This document shows positions 17,739-26,657 of a stretch of DNA of 64,000 bases, in pieces. Origin of the DNA: Vulcanimicrobium sp035943995 (GTDB lineage Bacteria > Vulcanimicrobiota > Vulcanimicrobiia > Vulcanimicrobiales > Vulcanimicrobiaceae). How positions within the stretch are numbered: the first letter of the stretch is position 1; each line of letters opens with the position of its first letter. The stretch covers positions 1 to 64,000 of the forward strand of contig DASZBS010000056.1 in the NCBI GenBank assembly GCA_035943995.1, given 5' to 3'. The notes beneath the pieces were generated by a model. That model was not told the DNA's origin. It saw only the letters and a program-made list of their open reading frames with translations, and did not search any database. The position numbers and the translations under genes were made by a program.

Positions 17739-20141
17739 GTGAGAAAGCTCCTGACAGCGCGTTCGATGAAACGCATTACGATCGTCGCGCTCGTTACGCT
17801 TAGTACGAGTGAACTACTACCGGCAGGTGCGGCAGCGCCGCAGCCCGCGCCCGCCGTACTCGCGGTGCAGGTGATCGGCGCGGGCCGCGCGGCGGCCGTG
17901 CTGCGCGCGCTGTATCCGCGCGACCGCATCACGGTCGACGCGGGCGCGAACGCGCTCGTCGTCGTCGCGCCGCCGGACGACGTCGCGGGGATGCGCACGA
18001 TCTTGCAAGGCATCGACGTTCGCAATCCCACCCGCCCGGTCAGCGACGCGGTGCAACTGCGCAACGCGAGCCCTGCGGCCGTCGTGGCGCGGCTACACGC
18101 CATCTTCCCCGCCGCGCGCATCGCGCTCGCGCCGAACAAGACGCTGCTGATCGCCGCGAATCCGGCCGACCTCGCGCAGATCAAAGCGCTGATCGCGACG
18201 ATCGACACGCTGCCCGCGTCGCCTGCGCCCAGCGCCGCGCCGGTGGAAGCCGTGCGCGTCACCAAAGCCGCGCCGGGCGACGTGGCGCGCGCGATCGCGC
18301 ACCAGTTCCGCGCCGTTCGTGCGAGCGTCGCCGGGCAGTCCGTACTGCTCGGCGGTCCACCCGACGACGTCGCCAAAGCGAAGGCGCTCGTCGCGCTCAT
18401 CGACCAGCCGCAGGCCGGCGTGCGCTTCACGCAGGTGTACCGGCTGCGCTTCGTCGACGCACGTTCGGTCGGCGATCTCATCGCGCGCTCGTTCCGCGAC
18501 GCCCAGGTCGCCACCGACGCCGCGCTCAACGCGCTGTCGGTCGTCGCGACCGCGGCGGAGCACCAGCGCATCGCCGACGCGCTCGCGCAGCTCGACGCGA
18601 GCAGCGCCGCGACCGCCGGCTCGAACGGACCGCCCGTGCAGCAGCCCGGTAGCGTCGACGTCGCGGCCGGCGGCATCGAGGTGATCTCGCTCAAAGCGGC
18701 GGCCCCCGGGCTCAACGGCGCGCCGTCGTCGTCGGCGACGGACATTGCGACCACGGTGACGCAGGCGCTGCAAGGCCAGGCCCCCGACCTGCGCATCACC
18801 GTGCCGCCCAACGCCACGCAGCTCGTGCTCACCGGCAGCCCGTACGCGATCCGGCTCGCGAAAGGGTTGATCGAGCAGCTCGACGTCGAGCAGAAGCTGG
18901 TCGTGCTCGACACCGAGATCCTCGAAGTCGACGAGAGCGCGGCGAAGAACCTCGGCTTATCGTTCAGCTCGCCGGTGGTGAGCAGCACGTTCAGCGAGAC
19001 GACGCCCGTTTCGCCGGACGGCGGCACGCCGCCGCCGTTCCTCAAGTTCCAGCCGCTCACGCGCACGCCGCTGTCGTTCGGCTTGAGCCTGAACCTGCTG
19101 ATCCAGACCGGCAAGGGCCGCGTGCTCGCCGACCCGCGCATCACGACGATCTCCGGCCGCACGGCGACCATCCGCGCGGGCGACAACATCGCGATCCTCA
19201 CGACGACCGGCGGCGGCACGGGCACCGTCGCGACGACGCAGCTGCAGACGTTTCAGACCGGCGTCACGCTCGACATCACGCCGGTCGTCAACGCGGGGAA
19301 CTTCATCACCGTCGCGCTGCACCCGACCGTCAACAGCCTGGCCGGGATCTCGAACGGCATCCCGCAGATCGCGACGCGCGACACGCAAACCACCGTCGCG
19401 ATGCGCGAGGACGAAACGCTGATCATCGGCGGCCTCATCCAGGACACGACGACGCGCTTCGACACGAAGATCCCGCTGCTCGGCGACTTACCGCTCGTCG
19501 GCCGCGCGTTTCGCAACTCGACGCTGAACCGCTCGCGCAACGAGCTCATCATCACCGTCACGCCGCATATCGTCACACCGGGGACGCAGTTCGTGTCGCC
19601 GGGTCCGCCGCTGCCCGCGATCCCCGCGGCCGCGCCGCTGCCGACGCTCGCGCCCGGCACGGTCCTGCCCCGCGCGCGCCCGACGCCGCCGCCGCCCGCG
19701 CAAACGCGTTCGCCGCAAACCGCGCCGGCGGCCGCGCCGCCCCTGCCGGCACCGAGCGCGACGTCGAGTCCGGCCGCCGGAGCGCCGCCGCTCACCGAGA
19801 CGAACGCGTTCGCGTACGGCCGGCCGCCGGCGAGCAACCTCGCGGGACCGGCCGATCCCGTGCGCATCTTCTCCGTCACGTTCGCGCCGACGGTCGTGCG
19901 CAACGGTACGCCGGTGCGCTTCGCCGCCATCACCACCACCAACGTCGCGCGGCTGACGATCGGGCGGCCCGGGTTCGAGACGTCGATCGCGCAGACCGCG
20001 CCTGGCCGCTGGGAGTCCGCCTACAACTTCACCGCGAACGGCCCCGCGCCGCCGCAAGGCGGGGCGCAGCTCGTCGTCACCGCGGCGCGGCTCGACGGCG
20101 CGTCGGCCGTGCTCGCGATCCCGATCACCGTGCTGCCGTAA
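17739..20141 (+). CDS. Secretin (GspD/PilQ family) outer-membrane channel with added C-terminal Ig-like domain
   Basis: A GTG at 17739 is preferred because AGGGAGGT stands 8 nt upstream and it gives a short basic N-region before the signal peptide (MKRITIVALVTL); an ATG at 17694 is in frame. The 800-residue protein has three or four N-type repeats (about 35-330) and a secretin core with VLADPRITTISGRTATI and the family-specific GGLIQDTTTRFDTKIPLLGDLPLVGRAFR block. After the barrel come a Pro/Ala-rich linker and an Ig-like beta domain. No partner pilus or type II genes are next to it, so it is an orphan secretin. A divergent TetR-like gene may regulate it. Confidence 0.93.
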   Translation: MRKLLTARSMKRITIVALVTLSTSELLPAGAAAPQPAPAVLAVQVIGAGRAAAVLRALYPRDRITVDAGANALVVVAPPDDVAGMRTILQGIDVRNPTRPVSDAVQLRNASPAAVVARLHAIFPAARIALAPNKTLLIAANPADLAQIKALIATIDTLPASPAPSAAPVEAVRVTKAAPGDVARAIAHQFRAVRASVAGQSVLLGGPPDDVAKAKALVALIDQPQAGVRFTQVYRLRFVDARSVGDLIARSFRDAQVATDAALNALSVVATAAEHQRIADALAQLDASSAATAGSNGPPVQQPGSVDVAAGGIEVISLKAAAPGLNGAPSSSATDIATTVTQALQGQAPDLRITVPPNATQLVLTGSPYAIRLAKGLIEQLDVEQKLVVLDTEILEVDESAAKNLGLSFSSPVVSSTFSETTPVSPDGGTPPPFLKFQPLTRTPLSFGLSLNLLIQTGKGRVLADPRITTISGRTATIRAGDNIAILTTTGGGTGTVATTQLQTFQTGVTLDITPVVNAGNFITVALHPTVNSLAGISNGIPQIATRDTQTTVAMREDETLIIGGLIQDTTTRFDTKIPLLGDLPLVGRAFRNSTLNRSRNELIITVTPHIVTPGTQFVSPGPPLPAIPAAAPLPTLAPGTVLPRARPTPPPPAQTRSPQTAPAAAPPLPAPSATSSPAAGAPPLTETNAFAYGRPPASNLAGPADPVRIFSVTFAPTVVRNGTPVRFAAITTTNVARLTIGRPGFETSIAQTAPGRWESAYNFTANGPAPPQGGAQLVVTAARLDGASAVLAIPITVLP

Positions 20142-20156
20142 CGGTCACAACGATGA

Positions 20157-20182
20157 AGGCCCGGGCGCATCCGCCCGGGCCT
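20157..20182. terminator. GC-rich hairpin between convergent genes
   Basis: A perfect 11-bp stem, AGGCCCGGGCG with CGCCCGGGCCT, closes over a 4-nt loop between the secretin stop (20141) and the stop of the convergent DUF3618 gene (20208). It works in both directions. There is no T-run on either side, so if it terminates transcription it does so as a strong stem without a U-tract. Confidence 0.6.
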
Positions 20183-20207
20183 CTACGATCGTGGCTGAAC
20201 CGCCGCG

Positions 20208-20972
20208 CTACGGCGACGCGGTACCCGGCGTGCCGGGTTCGAGCACGTCGCGCTCGCTCTCGTCGAGCAGGACTCCGTACTGCGACGACGTTGCGCCGGA
20301 GCCCGTGCTCGCCTGCGCGCCGTTCCCGCTCGAACCGTGCTCCGCCGCGCCCGTCGCTTCGCCGATGACCTGCTGCGAATGCGTCTGCGCGGACTGCTGC
20401 GCGGTGTGCAGCGCGCTTTGCACCGTCTCTTGCACGACTTGCTTGCCGTGCTCGAGCACGTCGCTGCCGACGCTCTGCGCGCGGTCGAGCAGGTCGTCGC
20501 GAATCGGCCCGACCTTCTCGCGCTCGAAGTCGGTCACCGGCGTGAGCAGCCCCGCGAGGAAGCCGACGGCCAGCGCGCCGAGCGCGAGCCCGAGCGGGTT
20601 CTCCGCGACGATGCCGACCCCGCGCTGCGCGGCGCCCTTGACGTCCGCCCCGCTGGGCAGCTTGTCGGCGAGCCCGCCGACGGTATCGGTCACGTTGCTA
20701 GTCACGCTGCTGGTCATGTCTCCCACTTGCGATACGGATTGTTTCGCGCCGCCGAGCGCGTTGCCCACTTTGCCCGTTGCCGCGCCGAGCGCGTCTTTCA
20801 CGCCGTCGACGACGCCGCCGATCGTGCCTTTGACGGTGTCGACCTTGTCGTGCACGGCTTCCTTGACGCGCGACGGCACGTCCGCCTTGTAGCCGAGCGC
20901 TTCGACCGTGTCACCCATGCGCGCGCGCGTCTGCTCTATCTCGCGCCGGATTTCGCTCGAGTCTTTGCCCAT
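20208..20972 (-). CDS. DUF3618 domain membrane protein
   Basis: The 254-residue protein begins SSEIRREIEQTRARMGDTVEALGYKAD, the DUF3618 signature. A long amphipathic helical region follows, then a hydrophobic segment at about 127-145 (GLALGALAVGFLAGLL) and a second helical tail. The family is associated with the envelope and stress in Actinobacteria and Proteobacteria and lacks a known reaction. The start lies inside the 3' end of the holin-superfamily gene (37-bp overlap), so the three genes here form one operon. Confidence 0.88.
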   Translation of the reverse strand: MGKDSSEIRREIEQTRARMGDTVEALGYKADVPSRVKEAVHDKVDTVKGTIGGVVDGVKDALGAATGKVGNALGGAKQSVSQVGDMTSSVTSNVTDTVGGLADKLPSGADVKGAAQRGVGIVAENPLGLALGALAVGFLAGLLTPVTDFEREKVGPIRDDLLDRAQSVGSDVLEHGKQVVQETVQSALHTAQQSAQTHSQQVIGEATGAAEHGSSGNGAQASTGSGATSSQYGVLLDESERDVLEPGTPGTASP

Positions 20973-21352
20973 TCGATGTCCTCCTTTACGGTCTGCGCGG
21001 TCTGCTCGGGGACGAGCGGCGCGGCTTCATGCAATTTCTTCTTACCGGTCTGCGCGAGAACGAACGCGACGATGCCGTACACGACGGTCACGATCAGCGC
21101 GGACGCCCACACCGGAACCCACAGCGCGATCGACGCGATCAGGAACGTGGTCAGCGCGCCGAACGCGCCCAAGCTGAGCAGCGCCGTGCCGCCGAACATG
21201 CCGGCAGACGCGATCGCGGGCTTCGTCTTCTCGGCGATCTCGACTTTGGCAAGCGCGATCTCTTGGCGCACGAGCGTCGAGATCTCGTCGCCGAGCTCGC
21301 GCAGCAGGTCGCCGATCGGGCGATCCGCTTCGCGCGGAGCGTCAGGTCGCAT
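20936..21352 (-). CDS. Phage_holin_3_6 superfamily membrane protein
   Basis: The 138-residue protein has an N-terminal amphipathic part (IGDLLRELGDEISTLVRQEIALAKVEIAEK, residues 12-41), two hydrophobic segments (about 48-73 and 80-104) and a charged tail. This layout is the Actinobacterial holin-X family, which is a chromosomal family and not evidence for a prophage; no phage gene is nearby. It is paired with DUF3618 and a YqjD/ElaB-like gene, a common stress-responsive trio, probably acting at the membrane. The stop overlaps the next start by 37 bp. Confidence 0.88.
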   Translation of the reverse strand: MRPDAPREADRPIGDLLRELGDEISTLVRQEIALAKVEIAEKTKPAIASAGMFGGTALLSLGAFGALTTFLIASIALWVPVWASALIVTVVYGIVAFVLAQTGKKKLHEAAPLVPEQTAQTVKEDIEWAKTRAKSGAR

Positions 21353-21761
21353 ACCGCCCGCCTCCGTACGTCGTGGTTCCGTACGTGCTGCTGTACCGCC
21401 GCACGCTCGACGTCTTGAGGAAGCGCGATGCCGCGAAGCCGAGCACCAGCGCCGCGCCGGCGATCGCCCACGGCTGGCGCCGCGCGTAGTCTTCGAGATC
21501 GCCGATCAGCCGGTCGCTGTCGGCGCCTTGAAGATAGGTTGCCAATTTGTCGACCAGCTCGGCGCCCTGGTCGACGTAGCCGGCGGCGCCGCCGGCGGTC
21601 CCGCTCTCGCGGAGCTGGTCGCCGACGTTGCGCAAGTCTTGCGCGAGCGAGCCGATCTGCTGTCCGATCACCGTCGACCGTTCGTCGACCTGTTTACCCA
21701 AAAACGATTTACCTTGGTTGACCGCGTTTTGAGCCGTCTCGCGGACGTCCGTTGTCTGCAT
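21342..21761 (-). CDS. YqjD/ElaB-like helical membrane-anchored protein
   Basis: The 139-residue protein is a long amphipathic helix region (about 10-95) followed by a C-terminal hydrophobic segment at about 98-112 (PWAIAGAALVLGFAASRFL) and a Tyr/Thr/Gly-rich end. The PWxxxGxAxxxGFxxxRFL pattern is like YqjD/ElaB, inner-membrane ribosome-associated stress proteins of E. coli, but sequence similarity elsewhere is weak. It is the first gene of the trio and overlaps the holin-superfamily gene by 11 bp. Confidence 0.8.
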   Translation of the reverse strand: MQTTDVRETAQNAVNQGKSFLGKQVDERSTVIGQQIGSLAQDLRNVGDQLRESGTAGGAAGYVDQGAELVDKLATYLQGADSDRLIGDLEDYARRQPWAIAGAALVLGFAASRFLKTSSVRRYSSTYGTTTYGGGRYAT

Positions 21762-21841
21762 ACTGTCCTCACCGGGTTGGAAGAAGCGTCGGGCGACGTC
21801 ATACCCACCCGCGCGCGGATTGCTCGCTCGCCTGAGGCAGG

Positions 21842-23020
21842 ATGGGCCTGAGCTTCAATCGCCTCTACAGGGAACGTTGCGCGGCCGGGTTAACCGGATC
21901 ACACGTGAGCACGACGTCACCGCGGCGCGCGCCCGCGCTCGAAACGCTGGAGTTCGATCACCTCGAGCTTTGGGTCGGGAACGCCAAGCAAGCCGCCCAC
22001 TACTACTGCACCGCGTTCGGCTTCGAGCCGGTCGCATACGCCGGCCCGGAGACCGGCGTGAAGGGCCGCGCGTCCTACGTCGTCCGCCAGAACGACCTGA
22101 CGCTCGTGCTCACGTCGACGCTGGGACCCGACGACGCGATCGCGGACCACGTGCGGCGCCACGGCGACGGCGTGCGCGACGTCGCGTTCCGCACGTCGAA
22201 CGCGCGCGAGGCGTTCGAGATCGCCGTCGCCGGCGGGGCGCGCGCGCTCGCGCAGCCCGACGTCGTGGACGATGCGGACGGGCGCGTCGCGACGGCGCAG
22301 ATCGCGACGTACGGCGACACGGTGCACTCGTTCGTCGAGCGCACAGCGTACCGCGGCGCGTGGCTGCCCGGCTACCGGCCGTGGTCTCACGACCAGCGCT
22401 CGGCGAACGCCGTCGGCCTGATGCGCATCGACCACTGCGTCGGCAACGTCGGCTGGAACGAGATGGACCGCTGGTGCGACTACTACGCGCGCGCGCTCGG
22501 CTTCACGCAGCTGATCGGCTTCGACGACAAGGACATCTCCACGCAGTACACGGCGCTGCGGTCCAAAGTGATGCAGAGCCCGAGCGGCAAGGTGAAGCTG
22601 CCGATCAACGAGCCCGCCGAAGGCTTGAAGCGGTCGCAGATCGAGGAGTACCTCGACTTCTACGGCGGGCCGGGGATCCAGCACGTCGCGATCGCGACGG
22701 GCGACATCGTCGACACGGTGCGCGCGCTGCGCGCGAACGGCGTCGAGCTGCTCGACACGCCCGCGTCGTACTACGACACGCTGGGCGAGCGCGTCGGCGC
22801 GATCGAAGAGGACGTCGCGATCCTGCGCGAGCTGAGCATTCTGGTCGACAAAGACGACCAGGGCTACATGCTGCAGATCTTCACCAAGCCGCTGCAAGAC
22901 CGCCCGACGCTGTTCTTCGAGATCATCCAGCGGCGCGGCTCGCTGTCCTTCGGCAAGGGCAACTTCAAGGCGCTGTTCGTGTCGATCGAGCAGGAGCAGG
23001 CGAAGCGCGGCAACCTCTGA
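21842..23020 (+). CDS. hppD: 4-hydroxyphenylpyruvate dioxygenase
   Basis: The 392-residue protein has two vicinal-oxygen-chelate halves. The iron ligands sit in MRIDHCVGN (first His), GIQHVAIAT (second His) and FFEIIQRRG (Glu), all intact. The C-terminal helix GKGNFKALFVSIEQEQAKRG is the HPPD gate. It converts 4-hydroxyphenylpyruvate to homogentisate in tyrosine breakdown, and its product can also feed plastoquinone or tocopherol-type pathways in some organisms. The ATG with GAGG upstream was used; GTG at 21905 is a possible later start that removes a poorly conserved tail. No other homogentisate-pathway gene is in the window. Confidence 0.96.
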   Translation: MGLSFNRLYRERCAAGLTGSHVSTTSPRRAPALETLEFDHLELWVGNAKQAAHYYCTAFGFEPVAYAGPETGVKGRASYVVRQNDLTLVLTSTLGPDDAIADHVRRHGDGVRDVAFRTSNAREAFEIAVAGGARALAQPDVVDDADGRVATAQIATYGDTVHSFVERTAYRGAWLPGYRPWSHDQRSANAVGLMRIDHCVGNVGWNEMDRWCDYYARALGFTQLIGFDDKDISTQYTALRSKVMQSPSGKVKLPINEPAEGLKRSQIEEYLDFYGGPGIQHVAIATGDIVDTVRALRANGVELLDTPASYYDTLGERVGAIEEDVAILRELSILVDKDDQGYMLQIFTKPLQDRPTLFFEIIQRRGSLSFGKGNFKALFVSIEQEQAKRGNL

Positions 23021-23059
23021 GGCTCAACTCGAGGTCCCGCCGCTCCGATACCCTACGCA

Positions 23060-23386
23060 ATGAGGGACCGCACGTTCGCCGACTTCATGGCCGGCGCGAT
23101 CGCTTGCATCTCCGTCCTGGGCTTCTACGCGGTGCTCCGCGAGACGGAGCTGCACCAGCAGCAGCGCCGGGACGAGCGCCGGCGCGCCGACGCCGAGCGC
23201 TGGGCGCTCCCGCGCAAGCGGCGCCGCCGCCATTCGCCCGAAGACGACTGCCGCCACTGCACGGGCAGCGGCACGTGCGACGAGTGCGTGCCGTCGCCGT
23301 GCCGCGTGTGCAAAGGCACGGGGCTGCAGCCGCACGACGCGGCGATCGTGTCGCGGCTGAGCACGCTCTGGGACGGGGTCGCGTAA
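23060..23386 (+). CDS. Small membrane-anchored protein with DnaJ-type zinc-finger motif
   Basis: The 108-residue protein has a hydrophobic segment at about residues 9-25, then a strongly basic linker, then CRHCTGSGTCDECVPSPCRVCKGTG at 64-88, three CxxC-like pairs in DnaJ cysteine-rich style (CxxCxGxG repeats). There is no J-domain. It may hold zinc at the membrane and act as a redox or chaperone accessory. It sits 39 bp after hppD and 22 bp before the GT87-like gene, so it could be part of the same transcript. Family name not recognised. Confidence 0.75.
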   Translation: MRDRTFADFMAGAIACISVLGFYAVLRETELHQQQRRDERRRADAERWALPRKRRRRHSPEDDCRHCTGSGTCDECVPSPCRVCKGTGLQPHDAAIVSRLSTLWDGVA

Positions 23387-23408
23387 GCCTCGGCGTGAAT
23401 GCCGGCGG

Positions 23409-24842
23409 GTGGTGAGACTTCTCAAGGCCGGCCTGCTCGTCGCGGTGGTCGTCGCGCTCGTCGCGGTGCCGTACACCCGCCGCCACCTGTTCGGCGTCAA
23501 CGATCTCGGCGGGTTCGCCGCGTTCTACTGCGGCGGCGCGGTCGCCCGGCAGGGTCACGATCCGTACCGCGCCGAGCCGTTGCGCGCGTGCGAGCAGACC
23601 CTGCCGTCGTACCGCTACGACGTGACCGGTGTCGTGGAGCCGGCGCCGTTTCCGCCGGTCGTGCTCGCCGCGTTCGGCGCGCTCGCCCTGCTGCCGTTCG
23701 CGTGGGCGTTCGGCGCGTACGCCGCGCTCGCGCTGATCGCGATCGCGTTCGCCACTTGGGCGCTGCAGCGGCTGACCGGGTTCTCGCCGTGGTTCGTCGG
23801 CGCGTCGCTCGCCGTCGGTGCGCTCTATCAAAACCTGCACTTCGGCGAGATCCCGCCGCTCGTCATCGGCATCGTGTGCGCCGCGGCGCTGCTGCTCGAA
23901 CGCGGTCGCCCGCGCGCAGCCGCACTCGTCGCGTCGCTGGCGCTGATCGAACCGCACGTCGCCGCGCCGGTGCTGCTCGCGCTGTTCCTGGTGTCGAAGC
24001 CGTCGCGCGCGACGCTTGCGATCGCCGGCGTCGTCGTCGCAATCGTGTCGGTGGTCGTGCTGCACCCGCTGCTCACGGCCGAGTACTTCCTGTCGGCGCT
24101 GCCGGCACACGCCGCGTCGGAGGTGACGGCCAACGACCAGTACAGCGTCACCTGGATCGCGCACATGCTGCGCGTGCCCGACAGCTGGGCGCTGCGCGCC
24201 GGCGCGCTGTCATACGCCGCGACGGCGGCGCTGGGCGTGCTCGCCGGCAAGCGGCTGGCGACGCGGTTCGGGCGGCCGGCGCTTGCGGTCCTCGTGCCGG
24301 CCGCGTTCGCGGTGACCGGCGGGCTGTTCATCCACGACCTCCAGCTTCCGATCGCGCTGCCGGCCGCGCTCGTGCTCGCGAGCGTGACGGCAGGCCGCGT
24401 CCGCGCGCTCGCGCTGACCGCCACGATGCTCCTCGCGGTGACGTGGTTCGGCGATTTCAGCGCCGTGCTCGCGCTCGCGGCGTTGGCGGTGATGGCGTGG
24501 ACCGCCCCGCTCGCGTTCGCGCAACCGTCGCGGCGAGCGGTGTTCGCGGTGAGCGTCTGCGCCGGGTATGCGTGCGCCGTCCTCGCGTTCCACGCGCTGT
24601 CGCCGCACGCGCACGTCGCGCTGCCCGTGCATCCGAACGCCGGCGGCGCGCCGGACGAGCTCGCCTCGGTCGTCTGGGGCCGCTTCGTGCGCATGACGCC
24701 GTACGGCTGGGCCTCGCCGCGAACGCTCGCGGAGAAGGTGCCGCTGTTCGTCGCGCTCGCGCTGCTGGCGTACGCCGTCGTGTCGGCGGCGCGGCCGAAC
24801 GGCGCGCTCAGACGCGAACCGAGCGCGCCGCCTTCTCGTTGA
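23409..24842 (+). CDS. Polytopic GT87/DUF2029-like polyprenyl-phosphate sugar transferase
   Basis: The 477-residue protein starts at tandem GTG codons (23409 and 23412) and has about ten hydrophobic segments. The N-terminal exported loop contains the F-x(n)-G-DPYR pattern (GGAVARQGHDPYR, about 45-57), followed by PFPPVVLAAFGALALLPF, matching DUF2029/GT87 proteins that move a sugar from a polyprenyl-phosphate donor outside the membrane. The substrate is unknown. Its 3' end overlaps the convergent ABC binding-protein gene by 35 bp. Confidence 0.75.
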   Translation: MVRLLKAGLLVAVVVALVAVPYTRRHLFGVNDLGGFAAFYCGGAVARQGHDPYRAEPLRACEQTLPSYRYDVTGVVEPAPFPPVVLAAFGALALLPFAWAFGAYAALALIAIAFATWALQRLTGFSPWFVGASLAVGALYQNLHFGEIPPLVIGIVCAAALLLERGRPRAAALVASLALIEPHVAAPVLLALFLVSKPSRATLAIAGVVVAIVSVVVLHPLLTAEYFLSALPAHAASEVTANDQYSVTWIAHMLRVPDSWALRAGALSYAATAALGVLAGKRLATRFGRPALAVLVPAAFAVTGGLFIHDLQLPIALPAALVLASVTAGRVRALALTATMLLAVTWFGDFSAVLALAALAVMAWTAPLAFAQPSRRAVFAVSVCAGYACAVLAFHALSPHAHVALPVHPNAGGAPDELASVVWGRFVRMTPYGWASPRTLAEKVPLFVALALLAYAVVSAARPNGALRREPSAPPSR

Positions 24843-25857
24843 ACGCGTTGTCGTACAGCTTCGCCGGATCGACCTTGGGCGCAGCGCCCAGAAAATAGGT
24901 GTTCGTCTCGATCACGGCGCGGACGGCGTCGAGCGTCATCTCGCCGTGCTGCGTGTACGCCGGCCGCGAGTGGCTGTACGACGCCGCCCAGTCGCCCTGC
25001 GGCGTGCCGCCGCGGAACTCGTCGGGCAGCGCCGCCGCGATCTGCGCCGACGTGCGGGTGGCCATGAACTTTTGCGCGCGCACGAGCGCGTTGATCACCT
25101 TTTGAGTGCGCTCGGGGTTCTTCTGGATCACATCGGCGCGGGTGAGCGCGCCGGTGAAGCAGTACTGCGAAAAGCCCAGCGCCCTGCGCGTTTCGGCCGC
25201 CGTGTAAAGCCCCAGCCACTGCACGGCGCGGTTCGTTTTCAGCAGCGTCGTGACGTACGGGTCGTTGCCGAGCGCGCCGTCGACCTGGTTCGCGACGATC
25301 GACGAGATCATCGTCGCGCCGCCGCCGACGCCGACCACCTTCACGTCGTCCTTGCCCAGACCCGCGCGGTGCGCCATCCACAGCGCGAGCACGTGCGTCG
25401 CCGAGCCGATCGACGTGACGCCGAGCGTCTTGCCCTTGAAGTCCGCGAACGTCTTGTACTTTTCGCGGTCGCCGGGACGCACGACGAGCGCGATGCCGGG
25501 CTGGTTCATGAAGTCCGCGATCATCACCAGCGATTTGCCGCGCTCGGACGCCGCGATCGCGTGATCGATCGCGTTGCCGCTGTAGTCGACGCTGCCCGAG
25601 ACGAGCGCCTGCGCTGCCTCGCTGCCGCCCTTGGTGTAGGTGATCTCAACGTCGAGCCCTTCCTGGTCGAAGTAGCCCAGCGCCTTCGCGACGTCCCACG
25701 GCAAGTACACCAGCGCGTGCTCCGAGCCGACCGCGACCGGCAGCTTCTCCTTTGCCGCGGCGGCTATCACGATGGTCGGAACGCCGAAGACGGTGGACGC
25801 TCCGGCGGCGGCGATACCGCCGAGCAGCGTGCGGCGCGAGATGTCGGACGTGCGCAT
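24808..25857 (-). CDS. ABC transporter substrate-binding protein of the nitrate/sulfonate/taurine (SsuA/NMT1-like) type
   Basis: The 349-residue product begins with a Tat-type signal (SRRTLLGGIAAAGAS, residues 8-22) and continues as an SsuA/TauA-like periplasmic binding protein: GYFDQEGLDVEITYTKGGSEA near the start, then NQPGIALVVRPGD and FADFKGKTLGVTSIGSATH. It would deliver its ligand to the permease encoded 14 bp upstream. The ligand cannot be read from sequence; possibilities are sulfonates, nitrate, pyrimidine precursors or an organic acid linked to the CoA-transferase gene of the operon. Its tail overlaps the convergent gene. Confidence 0.9.
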   Translation of the reverse strand: MRTSDISRRTLLGGIAAAGASTVFGVPTIVIAAAAKEKLPVAVGSEHALVYLPWDVAKALGYFDQEGLDVEITYTKGGSEAAQALVSGSVDYSGNAIDHAIAASERGKSLVMIADFMNQPGIALVVRPGDREKYKTFADFKGKTLGVTSIGSATHVLALWMAHRAGLGKDDVKVVGVGGGATMISSIVANQVDGALGNDPYVTTLLKTNRAVQWLGLYTAAETRRALGFSQYCFTGALTRADVIQKNPERTQKVINALVRAQKFMATRTSAQIAAALPDEFRGGTPQGDWAASYSHSRPAYTQHGEMTLDAVRAVIETNTYFLGAAPKVDPAKLYDNAFNEKAARSVRV

Positions 25858-25871
25858 GATGGTTGGGCTCC

Positions 25872-26657
25872 CTAAAGGTCGGCGGGCTTCCACACGACGA
25901 TGCGGCGGTGGACCCAGCGGATGAACGTGTCGACGAGCGTGACGAGGACCATGAGGATGACCAAGCCGGCGAACACCCCGCCGGTGTTGAGGTTGGCTTC
26001 GGAATACTGGATGCGGTAGCCGACTCCCGCGTTGGCGCCCAGATACTCCGCGACGACCGCGCCGATCAGCGAGAAACCGACCGCCGAGCGCAGCGACGCG
26101 AAGATCCACGTCAGCGCGGAGGGGACGAGCACGTGGCGCACGACGTCGAGCCGCTTCGCGCCCATGACGCGCGCGCTCGCGACGAGCGCCGGATCGACGT
26201 CCTTGATGCCGGCGTAGGTGGCGAAGAACACGACGAACAGCACCAGCGCGAACGCGCTCATCACCTTGGACGTGAGGCTGGTCAGCCCGAACCACAGGAT
26301 GAACAACGGGACCAGCGTGACGCGCGGGATCGAGTTGAGCAGCACGAGCAGCGGCTCGAACACCGCGCCGAGAAAGCGGTTCGACGCGAGCACGATACCG
26401 AGCACGATGCCGGCGACCGACCCGAACGCGAGGCCGAGCAGTGTTTCCTTCATCGTCACGTAGACGTCGTTGAGGACGTACCCCTGCGTCCACCAGGTGT
26501 GGATCGTGCCGGCGATCTCGGCCGGGCTCGAGAAGTAGAACTTGTCGATCTTGCCGGCGCGCGCGCCGAGCTCCCACAGCGCGAGGAACGCGACGGTGAG
26601 CGCGATCTGCGTCGCGAAGACGAGCCAGGGGTTAACCCGCGCGACGCGCTCGCGCAT
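25872..26657 (-). CDS. ABC transporter permease of the SsuC/TauC type
   Basis: The 261-residue protein has about six hydrophobic segments and the permease-ATPase coupling (EAA) loop ASARVMGAKRLDVVRHVLVPSALTWIF at about 155-185. Start ATG at 26657 lies inside the ATPase gene (26-bp overlap). It forms the membrane channel of the importer with the ATPase and binding protein of the same operon. Confidence 0.92.
   Translation of the reverse strand: MRERVARVNPWLVFATQIALTVAFLALWELGARAGKIDKFYFSSPAEIAGTIHTWWTQGYVLNDVYVTMKETLLGLAFGSVAGIVLGIVLASNRFLGAVFEPLLVLLNSIPRVTLVPLFILWFGLTSLTSKVMSAFALVLFVVFFATYAGIKDVDPALVASARVMGAKRLDVVRHVLVPSALTWIFASLRSAVGFSLIGAVVAEYLGANAGVGYRIQYSEANLNTGGVFAGLVILMVLVTLVDTFIRWVHRRIVVWKPADL

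Noticed and set aside
20936..21352. Possible prophage because of the holin-superfamily protein
   Set aside because: No integrase, capsid, tail or lysin gene is near, and this family is chromosomal in many bacteria together with DUF3618.
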